The notes under the pieces: generated by a model
The model's input: only the letters and a program-made list of their open reading frames with translations
What the model was told of the DNA's origin: nothing
Database searches by the model: none
Translations under genes and position numbers: made by a program
Part shown: positions 21,157 to 31,300 of the stretch, piece by piece
Layout of the letters: every line of letters starts with the position of its first letter
Position numbering within the stretch: position 1 is the stretch's first letter
Source: Strongylocentrotus droebachiensis
Lineage: Eukaryota > Echinodermata > Echinoidea > Camarodonta > Strongylocentrotidae
NCBI GenBank assembly: GCA_035222895.1
Contig: JAVYIG010005381.1
Coordinates: forward strand, 1 to 64,000
DNA: 64,000 nucleotides
Reading direction: 5' to 3'

Positions 21157-24140
21157 CCTTCTCTCTCTTTCTTTCATTGGTAATCTATACACGAGGATGA
21201 GGCACAGACAATGCAGATGTAGAGATAAGTGCATCAAAACAACTGACTGTCTTACCATACAGGTACTGAATGCCATCTATATCATCTTGGTGCAGGTTAA
21301 AGTCCTCCACAAAACCGTTGTAAATAGGACTCATAACAGCATGTGAATTGTTGGAATGACCCAGTCCGAGTACGTGGCCGAACTCGTGAGCGGCTACGAT
21401 GGCGAGGTCGACACTGCCCGCTGCCATGACCGTATACGTTTCGTCTTCGTCGAAGTGGACGATGCCATGCGGGGGGTAAGACGCGTGCGCGAGATATCCG
21501 CCTGTCGTGATTAAAAGAGAAAACGGACATGGTTAGACATCCGTCAATTAAGTAAGAAGATAATATAATGCTCTTTTGCTATCATAATGAAAGTAGTGCA
21601 CTGCATGACTCATTCCCTATGGCTAGTGTTGAAGGAAATAAAGGAGGAATATCATCCATTTTTGTAAAAATGACAACATTGATTTTCTTTCATAGGATAA
21701 GATGTTTAAGATTAGATATTTATCTTTTGTCTTTAATAAAACTAGATATTTTGTTACTCTTTAATAATGATGATAAAAATGAATAACGAATGAATTTAAC
21801 TTTCACGAAAGCACAACAATTTTCGATAGTATTTGTCATTAATTCATTGATGATATAAGTACAGTCAGGTATACATTATAGATCAGAAGCGCTTGCATGA
21901 AAATCTTGTAAACAAAGTATTAGGCGCATTATAAATGTGAGCTATTATTATTATTATTATTATCTTCTTCCATTCGAGACTAATTACCTGGTCCATCAAA
22001 CTGTTTCAGCTCCATTGGGTAGTCATCATAATGCTCATATCTTGTTACGAAGTCGATGATGATGTCGGCAGTGGCGTTTGATGACTCAGTAATCGACAAT
22101 GGAGAAACATCGGTCCATAATTGGAAAGCTCTTCTGATAGCATCTTTGGTTTGAAGGCGAGAAAGATCTGGAGTGTAGCTCTTGATATGGTACGTCAAAT
22201 CGTTCTTCGTCCATCTTCCTCCTGTATGTAGATAACAAGGTAGAGGTGTTGTGGTCTAGTGGATTAGTCACGGAACTGTAGATCACAAGGTACGAGGCTC
22301 AAATCCCGGCCCGGCATAAACGATAATCTACGTTTGCCACTCTCTACGCAGGTGTAAATGAATAGGCCTACCTAATATGCCTGAGCACTTCTTACTTTGG
22401 TGGCTCGGCTATAATGATGGTGGTAATAATGTCTAAGCACCATGAGCGTCACTGCTTGACGGATATGTATTAAAGTGACTGACCATTTGAAAGAAAATTG
22501 ATGTCTCCCACATTAGAAGAATAATAATGATGATAAAAATTAATAGTAATAATAACAAATGGGTGTTATGTAGAAAGGGTAAAGACATCAGTATTAATAT
22601 TGCTCTTCTTGCGGGTCTTCCAGTATTTAATAACTCAGCTCTTTCCATGTACGCATATATATCTTGGTGAAGAGTGGCACATGTGGATTATTATATTGCC
22701 AAAGGACATGAGTGCCGGGCTCGGATTCGAACCCTCAACCTCAGATTGAGTCAAGTGAATGAACCATTATATCTTAATACCCCCAATCTATATAGGCTGA
22801 CATGTAAATGACATTTCACCGTAACGACACTTTGTTTTGATAATAAACGATGATAATGATTGCTTTTTAATGTTACAGGAAAAAGATGTGGAACGAGAAC
22901 TATAGAAAAATGCAGGCTTCTTGTATCTCAAAAGTTCATATCATCCATTACTAAAAACTTTCATAAAAACTTTGTGCAATACATTTAACTTATTACCATG
23001 TGAATATTGTAAATCAATGGTTTACTTCTAATGCACAAAATTATCTTTTATCATTCCAAAGTTGAGTTTTTAATTTGAAATATAATCTTTTGCAATTTCT
23101 CATCTTGTATTTAGATGTCTGCAATGGTTTTAAAATTTAATTAATCGCTAAACTCCTGATGCAATTTGAACAACCCATTTTTCTAAAACTCACTTTTGAA
23201 CTTTTTGGTTTTCTGTTTATATATTTTATATTTGATTCTAATTTATGTCAAACTATGTTCATTGTAATTGATATGTATATTTTTGTAATTTTGCATGTTT
23301 TTATCTGTGAATTGTATCGCAATTCAGCCTTTTACGGCTGCGAAAATATTGTTTAATAAACCTTGAATTGAATTGAATTGAAATAACACAAGGTGTTTTT
23401 TTGTTGTCGTGCTCACAGTATTCCATGAATGTGCGTACCGACCGAGTACTAATTTTACTAAACCCGGGTAGAAAGTAACAATCGTAGATTAATGCCTTGT
23501 CATAACACTCCAACTACGCATCCCAATAGCTATGCCACTGTTCTAATCTCTATCTGTAGAACAAGAAAAAAAAAGAATTATTCAAACCTTTTGGCGTAAA
23601 TCTTCCCAGGTCCTTGGTTTCGCCTGGCAGCTGATCGCTGGTGTCGATATCCATCATGTCTTCTACGCCGCATCTCTTGGCCTGTAGGAATTGTAAGTGT
23701 GTAGTTTAGGGCTGTGTTCTGTGAATCATGAATTACGAACGTACAAGATGCGGGGTACCGGGCAGGGAGCTGAAACTCCCCGGGATTTTTTTTAAATTAC
23801 CAATATTTGGGAAACCGTCACCTCATGTCAGGTATATTTCTATGGCTGAATTACATATTTAATACCCAAACTTGTCATCCTTATAAAGGATATAAAATGG
23901 TATACTTTTATTCAAGTTATACATGCATATAAGTATTGACCGATATTTTAATAAGAACTATAATCATAATTGTTATGATATAATGCCTGAAAGATAATGA
24001 ACATGATATATACTTACGTTGGGGGTCAGACCTGTCGGTTCCTCAAATGTAGTTTCTGTCGTTTTCTTCCAAGCTGGGGCCGATAAAACACGAGACACGC
24101 AGCAAAATACGAACATCGATAGAATAACTCTTGAATTCAT
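18715..24140 (-). CDS. Secreted matrix metalloproteinase 1 (7 exons, complete)
   Basis: Exons 24,140-24,018; 23,681-23,588; 22,221-21,988; 21,501-21,256; 20,780-20,676; 19,877-19,713; 19,070-18,715 join in phase to 440 residues. Order: signal peptide (1 to about 20), short propeptide, cysteine switch KRCGVEDM (Cys45), catalytic domain with HEFGHVLGLGH (zinc His189, 193, 199; base Glu190) and Met-turn Met207 in AVMSP, hinge, then a four-bladed hemopexin domain closed by Cys residues in PACDSPWDAATYY and WIGCGSF. M10A peptidases cut extracellular matrix or pericellular proteins. No membrane anchor and no furin site are seen. The propeptide before the switch is only about 20-25 residues, much less than the usual 80 or so. 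The start at 24,140 fits the signal peptide; an in-frame ATG at 24,158 would add six residues. A tandem paralog lies at 27,998-33,397. Confidence 0.9.
19478..19623 (-). mobile_element. tRNA-derived SINE, minus strand
   Basis: Reverse-complement copy of the family: GGATTCGAACCC as B box, AGGTACCCATTT and GCGGAGAGTGG body. Lies in the MMP 1 intron between exons 6 and 7. Confidence 0.65.
19713..19877 (-). CDS. MMP 1 exon 6: hemopexin blade 1
   Basis: 165 bp. Encodes [20 protein letters not shown] and NVHSVVSAGSRTYMFKG. The MMP 2 counterpart has exactly the same length and phase. Confidence 0.9.
19933..20297. mobile_element. MITE family M, diverged copy F
   Basis: Shows GTGGAA-type, GGGACTACATAAA and ATTTTCAAATATGAGGAGC landmarks and ends GGAACTCAACATTCTCTTTG, matching the family tip. 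It sits in the MMP 1 intron between exons 5 and 6. Its left tip is eroded. Confidence 0.55.
20472..20626 (-). mobile_element. tRNA-derived SINE, minus strand
   Basis: Reverse-complement copy with GGAATTCGAACCCC as B box and the GGAGAGTGGCAAATG body, intronic in MMP 1. Confidence 0.65.
20676..20780 (-). CDS. MMP 1 exon 5: hinge and hemopexin start
   Basis: 105 bp. Encodes the linker GNPDVDLTLTKLEIG and PACDSPWDAATYY, whose Cys is expected to pair with the last hemopexin Cys. Confidence 0.85.
20955..21170. repeat. TC-rich low-complexity tract
   Basis: Pyrimidine tract with CT microsatellite in the MMP 1 intron upstream of exon 5. Source of spurious open frames. Confidence 0.9.
21256..21501 (-). 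CDS. MMP 1 exon 4: zinc-binding active site
   Basis: 246 bp. Encodes GGYLAHASYPPHGIVHFDED, then AAHEFGHVLGLGH and the Met-turn AVMSP. The residue after the Met-turn is Ser where most MMPs have Tyr. Same length as the MMP 2 counterpart. Confidence 0.95.
21988..22221 (-). CDS. MMP 1 exon 3: N-terminal catalytic domain
   Basis: 234 bp. Encodes WTKNDLTYHIKSYTPDL, DAIRRAFQLWTDVSPL, ATADIIIDFV and ends FDGPG, the standard N-terminal half of the MMP fold. Acceptor TACATACAG, donor GTAATT. Confidence 0.92.
22238..22496 (+). mobile_element. SINE with long body
   Basis: Head GTTGTGGTCTAGTGG and GGCTCAAATCCC, body CCACTCTCTACGCAGGTGTA, then ATATGCCTGAGC, GGTGGCTCGGCTATAATG and GAGCGTCACTGCTTGACGG. The 3' half matches the composite repeat at 29,765-30,184. 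Lies in the MMP 1 intron between exons 2 and 3. Confidence 0.65.
22672..22782 (-). mobile_element. tRNA-derived SINE, minus strand
   Basis: Reverse-complement head and body: GAAGAGTGGCACATGTGG, CCAAAGGACATGAGTGCC and GGATTCGAACCC. Intronic in MMP 1. Confidence 0.65.
22870..23393 (+). mobile_element. 3' end of a non-LTR retrotransposon
   Basis: AT-rich sequence ending in CGCAATTCAGCC, TTTTACGGCTGCG, then AATAAACC and a TTGAA-type repeat at 23,365-23,392. This hairpin plus AATAAA plus short tandem tail is typical of CR1/L2-like 3' ends. No reading frame is left. Confidence 0.55.
23588..23681 (-). CDS. MMP 1 exon 2: cysteine switch
   Basis: 94 bp starting in phase 0. Encodes AKRCGVEDMMDIDTSDQLPG and RFTPK, leading directly into the catalytic domain. 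No RXXR furin site. Confidence 0.88.
24018..24140 (-). CDS. MMP 1 exon 1: signal peptide
   Basis: 123 bp. Encodes MNSRVILSMFVFCCVSRVLS then APAWKKTTETTFEEPTGLTPN; the hydrophobic core and small residues suggest cleavage near Ser20-Ala21. Donor GTAAGT. A normal MMP prodomain helix bundle is missing and the next intron is only 336 bp. Confidence 0.8.
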
Positions 24141-24494
24141 TTCAGATGGTGATATCACGATGCAGTTGCAATGAATATGATGAATACAAATAATGTCAGA
24201 CTTTAAAGAATGCTAGAGTTTTATTTGAACATTCAAGTTGGTAGTTTTAAGCAAACGCAACACGAAGAAGGCGTTGTAAAAGAAATTAGTAAATTGTGTT
24301 CATATTTCGCTCATGCTTTACTCTAAATAAGGTGAAAACGTCAGGGAACATGCAAACATCTATCAACAGAAATGGCCTTTGATTTATATATCTCATAATT
24401 TTTTCAAGTGCTAGATTCGCAGTATTGGCAATTCAATGCATGTTTGTACAAGATTTAATTGTTTCATGTTGGTTTACTTTCGTTTGATAACCCC

Positions 24495-24502
24495 TATTTA
24501 TA
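24495..24502 (-). promoter_or_regulatory. Possible TATA box for MMP 1
   Basis: The minus strand reads TATAAATA in the context GTGTATAAATAGGGG, about 355 bases before the start codon. The match is good, but position alone does not prove use; a 5' UTR of about 300 bases would be needed. Confidence 0.25.
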
Positions 24503-24639
24503 CACAGCAATTCAGCGAATAAAGCCACTGAATACTTCCTGCTCACCCGACATGATGACGTCAAGTCATAAATAACTCGAAGAGGGGAAAGTGAAGAACA
24601 GTTTATTTCAGTCGTTTGACGTATATGTTCATGATCAGA

Positions 24640-24975
24640 GGCTGATCCAGGGGCGTGGGGGCGCACGCCCCCTTATTGCCTCAAAACAAAAAAAGGAAAA
24701 AATCTAAGAAATATTCACATAAACGTTCAGTTTATTCATTCAGAAATGCCTCATAATGTACCATAGGCATAGAGCATCTTAAGGTTCAAAATTTTCAGGG
24801 ACCCTCAATCAGGCCCTGGACCCCACATCGTTAAGTTGTTGTTGTTTGATTAGGTTTTAGGGCAATTCATTAAAAATTGACTATTTATGCCGTTTAATGC
24901 CTCGCAATTTTATACATTTCACGCCCACCCAGCCCCCTCCCCGGAAAATCCTGGATCCGCCCCCGATGATAGTAT
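24640..24975. mobile_element. MITE-like repeat with GATCC-G-rich tips
   Basis: Left side GGCTGATCCAGGGGCG and right side CCTGGATCCGCCCCCG form an imperfect inverted pair. The AT-rich interior has no gene. It resembles, but is not the same as, the MITE at 25,339. Confidence 0.4.
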
Positions 24976-25148
24976 AGGAAGTGATCCTAATGGGATTATA
25001 AACGATCAAACAAAACGTGCCCATGCATGCCTGTTGTTTATTCATTCAGACGTTTCATCATTAGGTCACATACCATTACAAATCGCTTGTTTTGCATACT
25101 TTGCTATAGTACAGAGCACATGGGTGAGTCTCTCAGTTTAGATACTAG

Positions 25149-25263
25149 GGGACTTTAAGATTTACACGACGGCATAGTGTACTGCTACGTGTGACGACCT
25201 TTTAAGGCACAGTGCCTTAAAAGGACGTCACACGTAGCAGTCCACGTAAATCTCTAAAAGTCC
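25149..25263. mobile_element. 115-bp fold-back palindrome
   Basis: CTGCTACGTGTGACGACCTT (from 25,182) is reverse-complemented at 25,211-25,240 with one mismatch and no loop. Outer arms GGACTTTAAGATTTAC and GTAAATCTCTAAAAGTCC extend the pairing to the ends. No coding content. Confidence 0.75.
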
Positions 25264-25330
25264 TTATTATGTTACGCTTGACGGTTGACAAGGGTTTTCT
25301 GGGTGCAAGCTAGCTAGCTAGGCTATTAAA

Positions 25331-25476
25331 GGTGCTGTCAGGGGTGGATCCAGCCGGCGGCAGAGGAGGGGACCCAATTCGAGAGAAAATATTTAGCGGC
25401 GAAAAAGCTGGCCGATAATTCGCTCAGTTTTTTTGGGGGGCGCCCCCCCCCCCTTGGATCCGCCACTGGGTGCTGT
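25331..25476. mobile_element. 130-bp hAT-type MITE with 8-bp target duplication
   Basis: GGTGCTGT stands at 25,331-25,338 and 25,469-25,476. Between them the element starts CAGGGGTGGATCCA and ends TGGATCCGCCACTG, so the tips are an inverted repeat of CAGTGGCGGATCCA type. An 8-bp duplication with CAG...CTG tips is the hAT signature. Similar ends occur at about 1,216-1,231 and 40,520-40,534. Confidence 0.8.
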
Positions 25477-27937
25477 ATAAGTTCCCTTATAAACTCAAGA
25501 AGAACATGACTCACTGTTTATGTTCATTTTCCTCAAATTATGACGTCATCTTTAGACTATTGTCCAGCAATAGCAAAAGTCAAAATAGGAAGGAAACGCA
25601 GACTATTGGTCATTTTTATTGTTTGGAAACAGATAGCATTTCAGAAAAACAATTTCTGGAACTATAAAGCGCAAAACACTCAAGGGAATACAGAATCAAA
25701 GGGAACAAAAAAAGAATAGACCACCGATCGATCATTGAAATAGAATCTTCAAATACTCGATCTGTTTGGAAGAGAAAACAAATTGCAGAGTTGTGAATAT
25801 CACATTAAATTAAAAAAAAAAAGAGTCTTACGTTTGTTTTCCAAGGCTTGCCACAACTGTGACTCATGCCTGTTCGTTAACCTTTATGGCACTTATTATT
25901 TCCGCGGCTTCTTCCTTCCTTGCCAACTTCGTTGGTATTACTTTACTTTGTTTTCATGGAAAAAGAGGCTCCAAGATTTCGATGTTTTTTTTTAAATATT
26001 TATTTTAGTTTGCAGGAAAATATGGAAGAAAACAATGGAGAGTAGACTGTTGCGTATTTCCTTTCTGCTTAACATCAGGGGTATACTGCTTAAAATCTCA
26101 AGTAATTTTGTCACAATTATAACACGCTGAATAATATCTGCATGCACTTTAAAATCGGTAACATTTATCAATCTATCAAAGTATACCCATTCCTCTCATA
26201 AATGATTAATAATAGTTCAAGGGGTGACCGTCTCTTTCAGTGGTGATTAAGAAAAATAAAAACCACCAAATTATTTGAACATAGAAACTGAAAGAAATTA
26301 TGACAAATTTTATAAAATAGATGATGGCACAGGCTTCCACTTGTAAAGACACTTACACAAACAGTTGAGTTCTGGTCATGCGATTGCATTGTGAAAGAAA
26401 CGTTGTGGAATCGATCAGAAAAGGTTGATCATCTAGCATATAAGTACTGGTTTGTACTTCAAGGTTCTGGAATAATCAAAATGATAAGAAATTTGCCCCA
26501 GTTTTGGTAAAGTTACAAGCACTATACACAGAAAGATTATGGCATTACACGAGCATGTGGCATAAAAATCCGTCCCGATTTGTATGATGTTACATGCCAT
26601 ATTTAGAATATTAAGGCATTTGAAGAGCCATGCTTTTCAGGGAACATTTTGTATCTGATATTCTTCAACACGCGCATAATACCAATGGTAACGGTTATAA
26701 ATTATTTTTCACCTCATCCCAAAACTCAACTTTCTCTTTAACGTCAACATAGAAATTGTTATGAGTGAAACCATATGTGAAAATCATTCTTTCGTTCATA
26801 CGAAGAATATCAAGATGTACATCATCTAATTCTAAATAGGAAGTTGCTTATTTAGCCAACTTGACTATACACACTGGAGACACCTGGTATGCTTTCAAAG
26901 GGAGGGAACGTGCATGCGCGTACCCTAATAACACTGAGTGGGGGGGGGGGGGGGGGGGTCTCATCATCGAGCTTTCGAAGTGCAGAAACACCGTGTGACA
27001 CTTCTGAGGTAAGAGGTTGTTTGTTATCAAACTTGAATTTTAGCGGAGAGATACATGGAGCAACAACATTACAATTGAGGAAAACATCGGCCAAAATAAT
27101 GGCGATAATTCTAATTTTGTTAAAGATCCTCAAGTCGTCTTTTTTAAAAATAAAAGTGATATTGATAATATTTAGCATTCCCATTATTTCGCAATGAACA
27201 CCCGAGGAAAGTAACTTGCCAAAAATAAGCTCCTTTGACTCAAATTTCCGTTGTGGAAGGAAAAAGCAAATCTCTCTCTCTCTCTCTCTTCCTCTCCGTC
27301 AATTTTATTCACTTCCTGTGATAGTAATTCGAACAAATTCAACGTATTATGGTGTCGGTTTTACGCATTAATAAAAACCTCCGTATCCAATCGAAATATT
27401 TGGAAACACAAACTGATTTGTTGTCTTTATGTAAGATTTTATACACAGTCATCTCATTTGGGCCTCGATTCTTACTCCATACATAGCTGCTCATGCCTTC
27501 TCCTTCTCATTTATTACCATCAACAGTGATCAAAATCATATTGCGCTAATTATAGATCAAGCGCTCAATACGGCACTCAAACAAAGAAATAACAATTTTT
27601 TGACTGATGAGCGGATGTATAACATCATATAATCTGCTAACTCCTATCTCCATGTTTCTCTAACAACATCCAGAACAGACATTTTAAGAAACAAAATACG
27701 AGAAATCGGTCATTTCATTGATTTCAAATTCTAATATTTTTAATGAAAAATATTCGTTTTACAATCATAAAAATTCATCTGCATCTGCATTGGTGATACA
27801 TTATGTTTGGAAGTTAAACATTTTCGTCTCATCGTTTACAAAGATGTGCAGCTGAAACTTTCGGAGGTAAAGATTTTGTATTGAGATCAATAATTTAACT
27901 TTCAACTCTCTTGTTGCAGTCTAGATATGGCATTAGA
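25477..27937. other. Stretch between MMP 1 and MMP 2
   Basis: Apart from MITE copy B (26,352-26,741), a G-run at 26,940-26,958 and a short CT run at about 27,270-27,290, I see nothing. No exon is recognised. The sequence is AT-rich. Confidence 0.5.
26352..26741. mobile_element. MITE family M, copy B
   Basis: Closest relative of copy A: CAGTTGAGTTCTGGTCATG at the left, GGTTGATCATCTAGCAT and CCGTCCCGATTTGTATG inside, and AAACTCAACTTTCTCTTTAA at the right. Same orientation as copy A. Confidence 0.8.
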
Positions 27938-27943
27938 TTTATT
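27938..27943 (-). promoter_or_regulatory. Candidate poly(A) signal for MMP 2
   Basis: AATAAA on the minus strand, 55 bases after the stop codon of the gene. Confidence 0.45.
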
Positions 27944-27997
27944 AGTATAGATAATTTGTTAAAGATCCACAGTTTGATGACCCTGTTTTGGGAGCAT

Positions 27998-28371
27998 TCA
28001 TATTGACTGGTTGTCACATCCTAACCAATACTTGGCCTTAGAAACCGGGTATCCGCCAGACAATTTCATCTTGGCATCGTTGTACCGCCAAAAGTCGTCT
28101 CCCTTGAAGAAATACGTCCGACCATTCTTCCATTGGAATGCCGCGTCTATTTTAACGGGTACATCAGGCCACTGTCGCCTGATAGTCTGGGGAGGACCCA
28201 CACTGAGTGTCTGCTCATCAAACTCGTAGAAACGGAATCCTTTGAAGAGGTAGAGTTTACCGTTCCCGCCCCATCGGAAACCCGCGTTGGGACCCGATGG
28301 TAGTCCCGCGGGAACACGCCGCGGGAATCCTTCGTCAAGCTGCCTATCCACGAACCGCCACATCTTGCGAC
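27998..28371 (-). CDS. MMP 2 exon: hemopexin blades 2-4, stop
   Basis: 374 bp. Encodes [39 protein letters not shown] and [20 protein letters not shown], ending WLGCDNQSI. Confidence 0.9.
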
Positions 28372-31300
28372 CTATTCGTGATTATGAAGAGTGGGAGAAT
28401 TTATTAATCAATTAATTAATTTATTAATTAATCTATTTATTGATCCTGCATTAATCAATAAGATATCATGGTTCAGATATATGGAATGTACTCTCAGACT
28501 CAATAAAATCATTTAAAGAGAAGGTTGAGTTCTGGGAAGAGGTGAACAATAATTTGTGAGCGTTATCATTCTTATTATGCAAGTGTGGAAGAACATCAGA
28601 TAAGACATGTTCCCTGAAAAGCATGGCTCTTCAAATGCCTTTATATTCTAAATATGTCATGTAACATCGTACAACTCGGGGGGTAGGATTTTTACGCCAC
28701 GTGTTCGTGTAGTCCCATATACATCTTTCTGTGTACAGTGTTTGTAACTTTACCAAGACTTGGCCAAATTTCTTATCATTTTGATGATTCCAGAACCTTG
28801 CAATACACACAAATTCTTATATGCTAGATGATCAACCTTTTCTGGTCGATTCCACACCGTTTCTTTCACAATGCAATCGCATGACCAGAACTCAACTTCA
28901 TCTTTAAATTCAATACGAATAAAGCATTTCTGCCAGAGTACATTGTTCGATCTTTTCCCAGTGCTGAAATAATATTCAACATTATTTCAAGATTTCTATA
29001 AAAATCCATCACTATATTTTATAACTCACGATTACTTATATACGTTTCCGGTGTCAGACATATTTACATTAACATATTTTCATTATCATTTTCATCAACA
29101 TCATCACCATTTTATTAGCATTGGTAATTTAATTTTACCAACCTCTAAACATGTAGAGTCGATTGCCGATGGAGAGTACGGCATGAACGAGAGAGGGCGC
29201 TCCTTTGAATACGAGTTTAGTTTTCTTTGGGTAGCCAGGAAGTATCCTATTATCCCCGATCGCCCATAGGTATCGTCCCTTGAAAGCATACACTACATCG
29301 TCTACAGCTGTGACGTAAGGTGAAAAAACAATAATCAAGGTATTTATTTATTTATTTCGCATTTTTATACAGAGTTTCATGTTCAGCTATATAATCATTA
29401 CGAAACATTGTTAAAAACGTTAAAATAGGCTGGTTTACAACAGGGCTCTGTTTAAAAACAACATAACAATGACAATGAACAATATTATATATAGAAATGA
29501 CAGGGGAAACGAAGGCTTACACACACACACACACACACACGCACGCACACACACACACACACACACCTGTTTACCACCCTTTTACAAAATACAAATTACA
29601 TTAAAATCAAGCATAAAATGAATTTGACCTCACTGCAATATCCCCCTCCTCCACCTTCATAAAAAAAATGAGCTATTAATTGCCAGGTTTGATAAGATTT
29701 TTGAAAACGGCTAAGGACTGGGCAGATCGGCATTCATCGGGTCACAGTATCTAATCACAGCTTGTGTCAGTGGTTCATTTATTGGACTCTTAAACCAAGA
29801 ATTGAGGATTCGAATCCCAGCCTGGCACCATCGTCCTTAGGCACTAGTCCGCTTTTGCTACTCTCCACCCAGGTGTTAATGGATACCCGATATGCCTGAG
29901 CGCTACTTATTCGGCCGCCAGATATGACTGGGGTGATCATGTTGGAGTGCCAGGAGTGTCACAGCATGACGGACATGTGCGCTATTTAAAGACCGTCAAT
30001 ACTACTGGGCCAGAAGGGATTAGACCACACAGCGAGGTCACTGACAGGTGACTATCTCATTAACTCAGCTCTCAACTAACATAAGAAAAAGAGGATCATG
30101 GGGGACCAACAGGCAACGATTGGGGAAGTTTTCTATATAGAGGGAGCAAGTAGCTACAAGTAAGACAATGGGGCTTTAAGAAGCCACCATTATTACCATT
30201 TACGTAAAGGTCCCAACCCAAGGCGGTTGCCCGACACTTCATCTTGCGACAATAATATTGCTCCGCGGTAATGTCCTAACCGAATTCGTGACGTCAGCCC
30301 TTGACCTAACATTATACTTGACCCTAATCCTAACCCTAAACAATTAGAAAATAGATGATTTGATTCGACTTCACCTTTCCTTAAATTTAGAAGCCTCTTT
30401 TGACAATATATGATCATGATCAAACTGGACCGTCTTTATGAAACTACACCCTACAAAATGGCATGTCAAATTCCTTTGTTTTATGAGGTGATAGTATATA
30501 ACGTTGTAATATTATACGTTTTTGATGAGTCTTGTCCCACTTACAGTAGTAAGTGGCGGCATCCCACGTTGAGTTACAAGCATCAGGTAGATTGGGATTA
30601 GTGGGGTTGGTAGGGGCTACACCCATTTCCATCTCCTTGCGCGTCAGAGCGGGCTTGCCTGAATGGGAAAAAAACGATTGAGACAACTTTGTTTTTACGT
30701 TTCCATGAGGATGAGGACAAATATTTTCATGAGGTTACATATTCATTATCATGTTCATCAACTTATCAAATTAGGCATAATTGCACATCAAAGCAAACCT
30801 CATATAGCAGGTGATAATCGGTTGTATTGGGACATTAATACATGAAGGGTTGCCCTTAAAAAAACAATGAACAGTGTGGCTATCTCCAGTTGATAAAATA
30901 TGTTTATTTCCGATGCATGTTGCTTATACTGAACATGGTGAAAGAAAATATGTGAGTGACAATATCGAATATGTGGAACCATACGGCTATTGCTCTTCCA
31001 TATTATGATATCATTTTAATATCAAGCTGATGATGTAGACAATGAATACATCAGTATTACAATTTTCTTCGAATATAATTCGGATACTGTGCAGTTTCGT
31101 AAATTTTATGAAAATAATTATGGCTCGGACTCGCATAACTTTGCGATACCTCAAATTGGCTTGAAATATCATAATGAAAGTGCACTTTAAATTGCCTTAG
31201 AGATTTAAACTCAATTTCCATTTTCTACCCAGGGAGTTGAAAACAATACATCCAACCAAAGAGATTCTTTAAAACTCCTTGGTAATACATACCATAGATC

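Noticed and set aside
30300..30345. Telomere-like CCCTAATCCTAACCCTAA
   Set aside because: Only two to three imperfect units; too short to mean an interstitial telomere.
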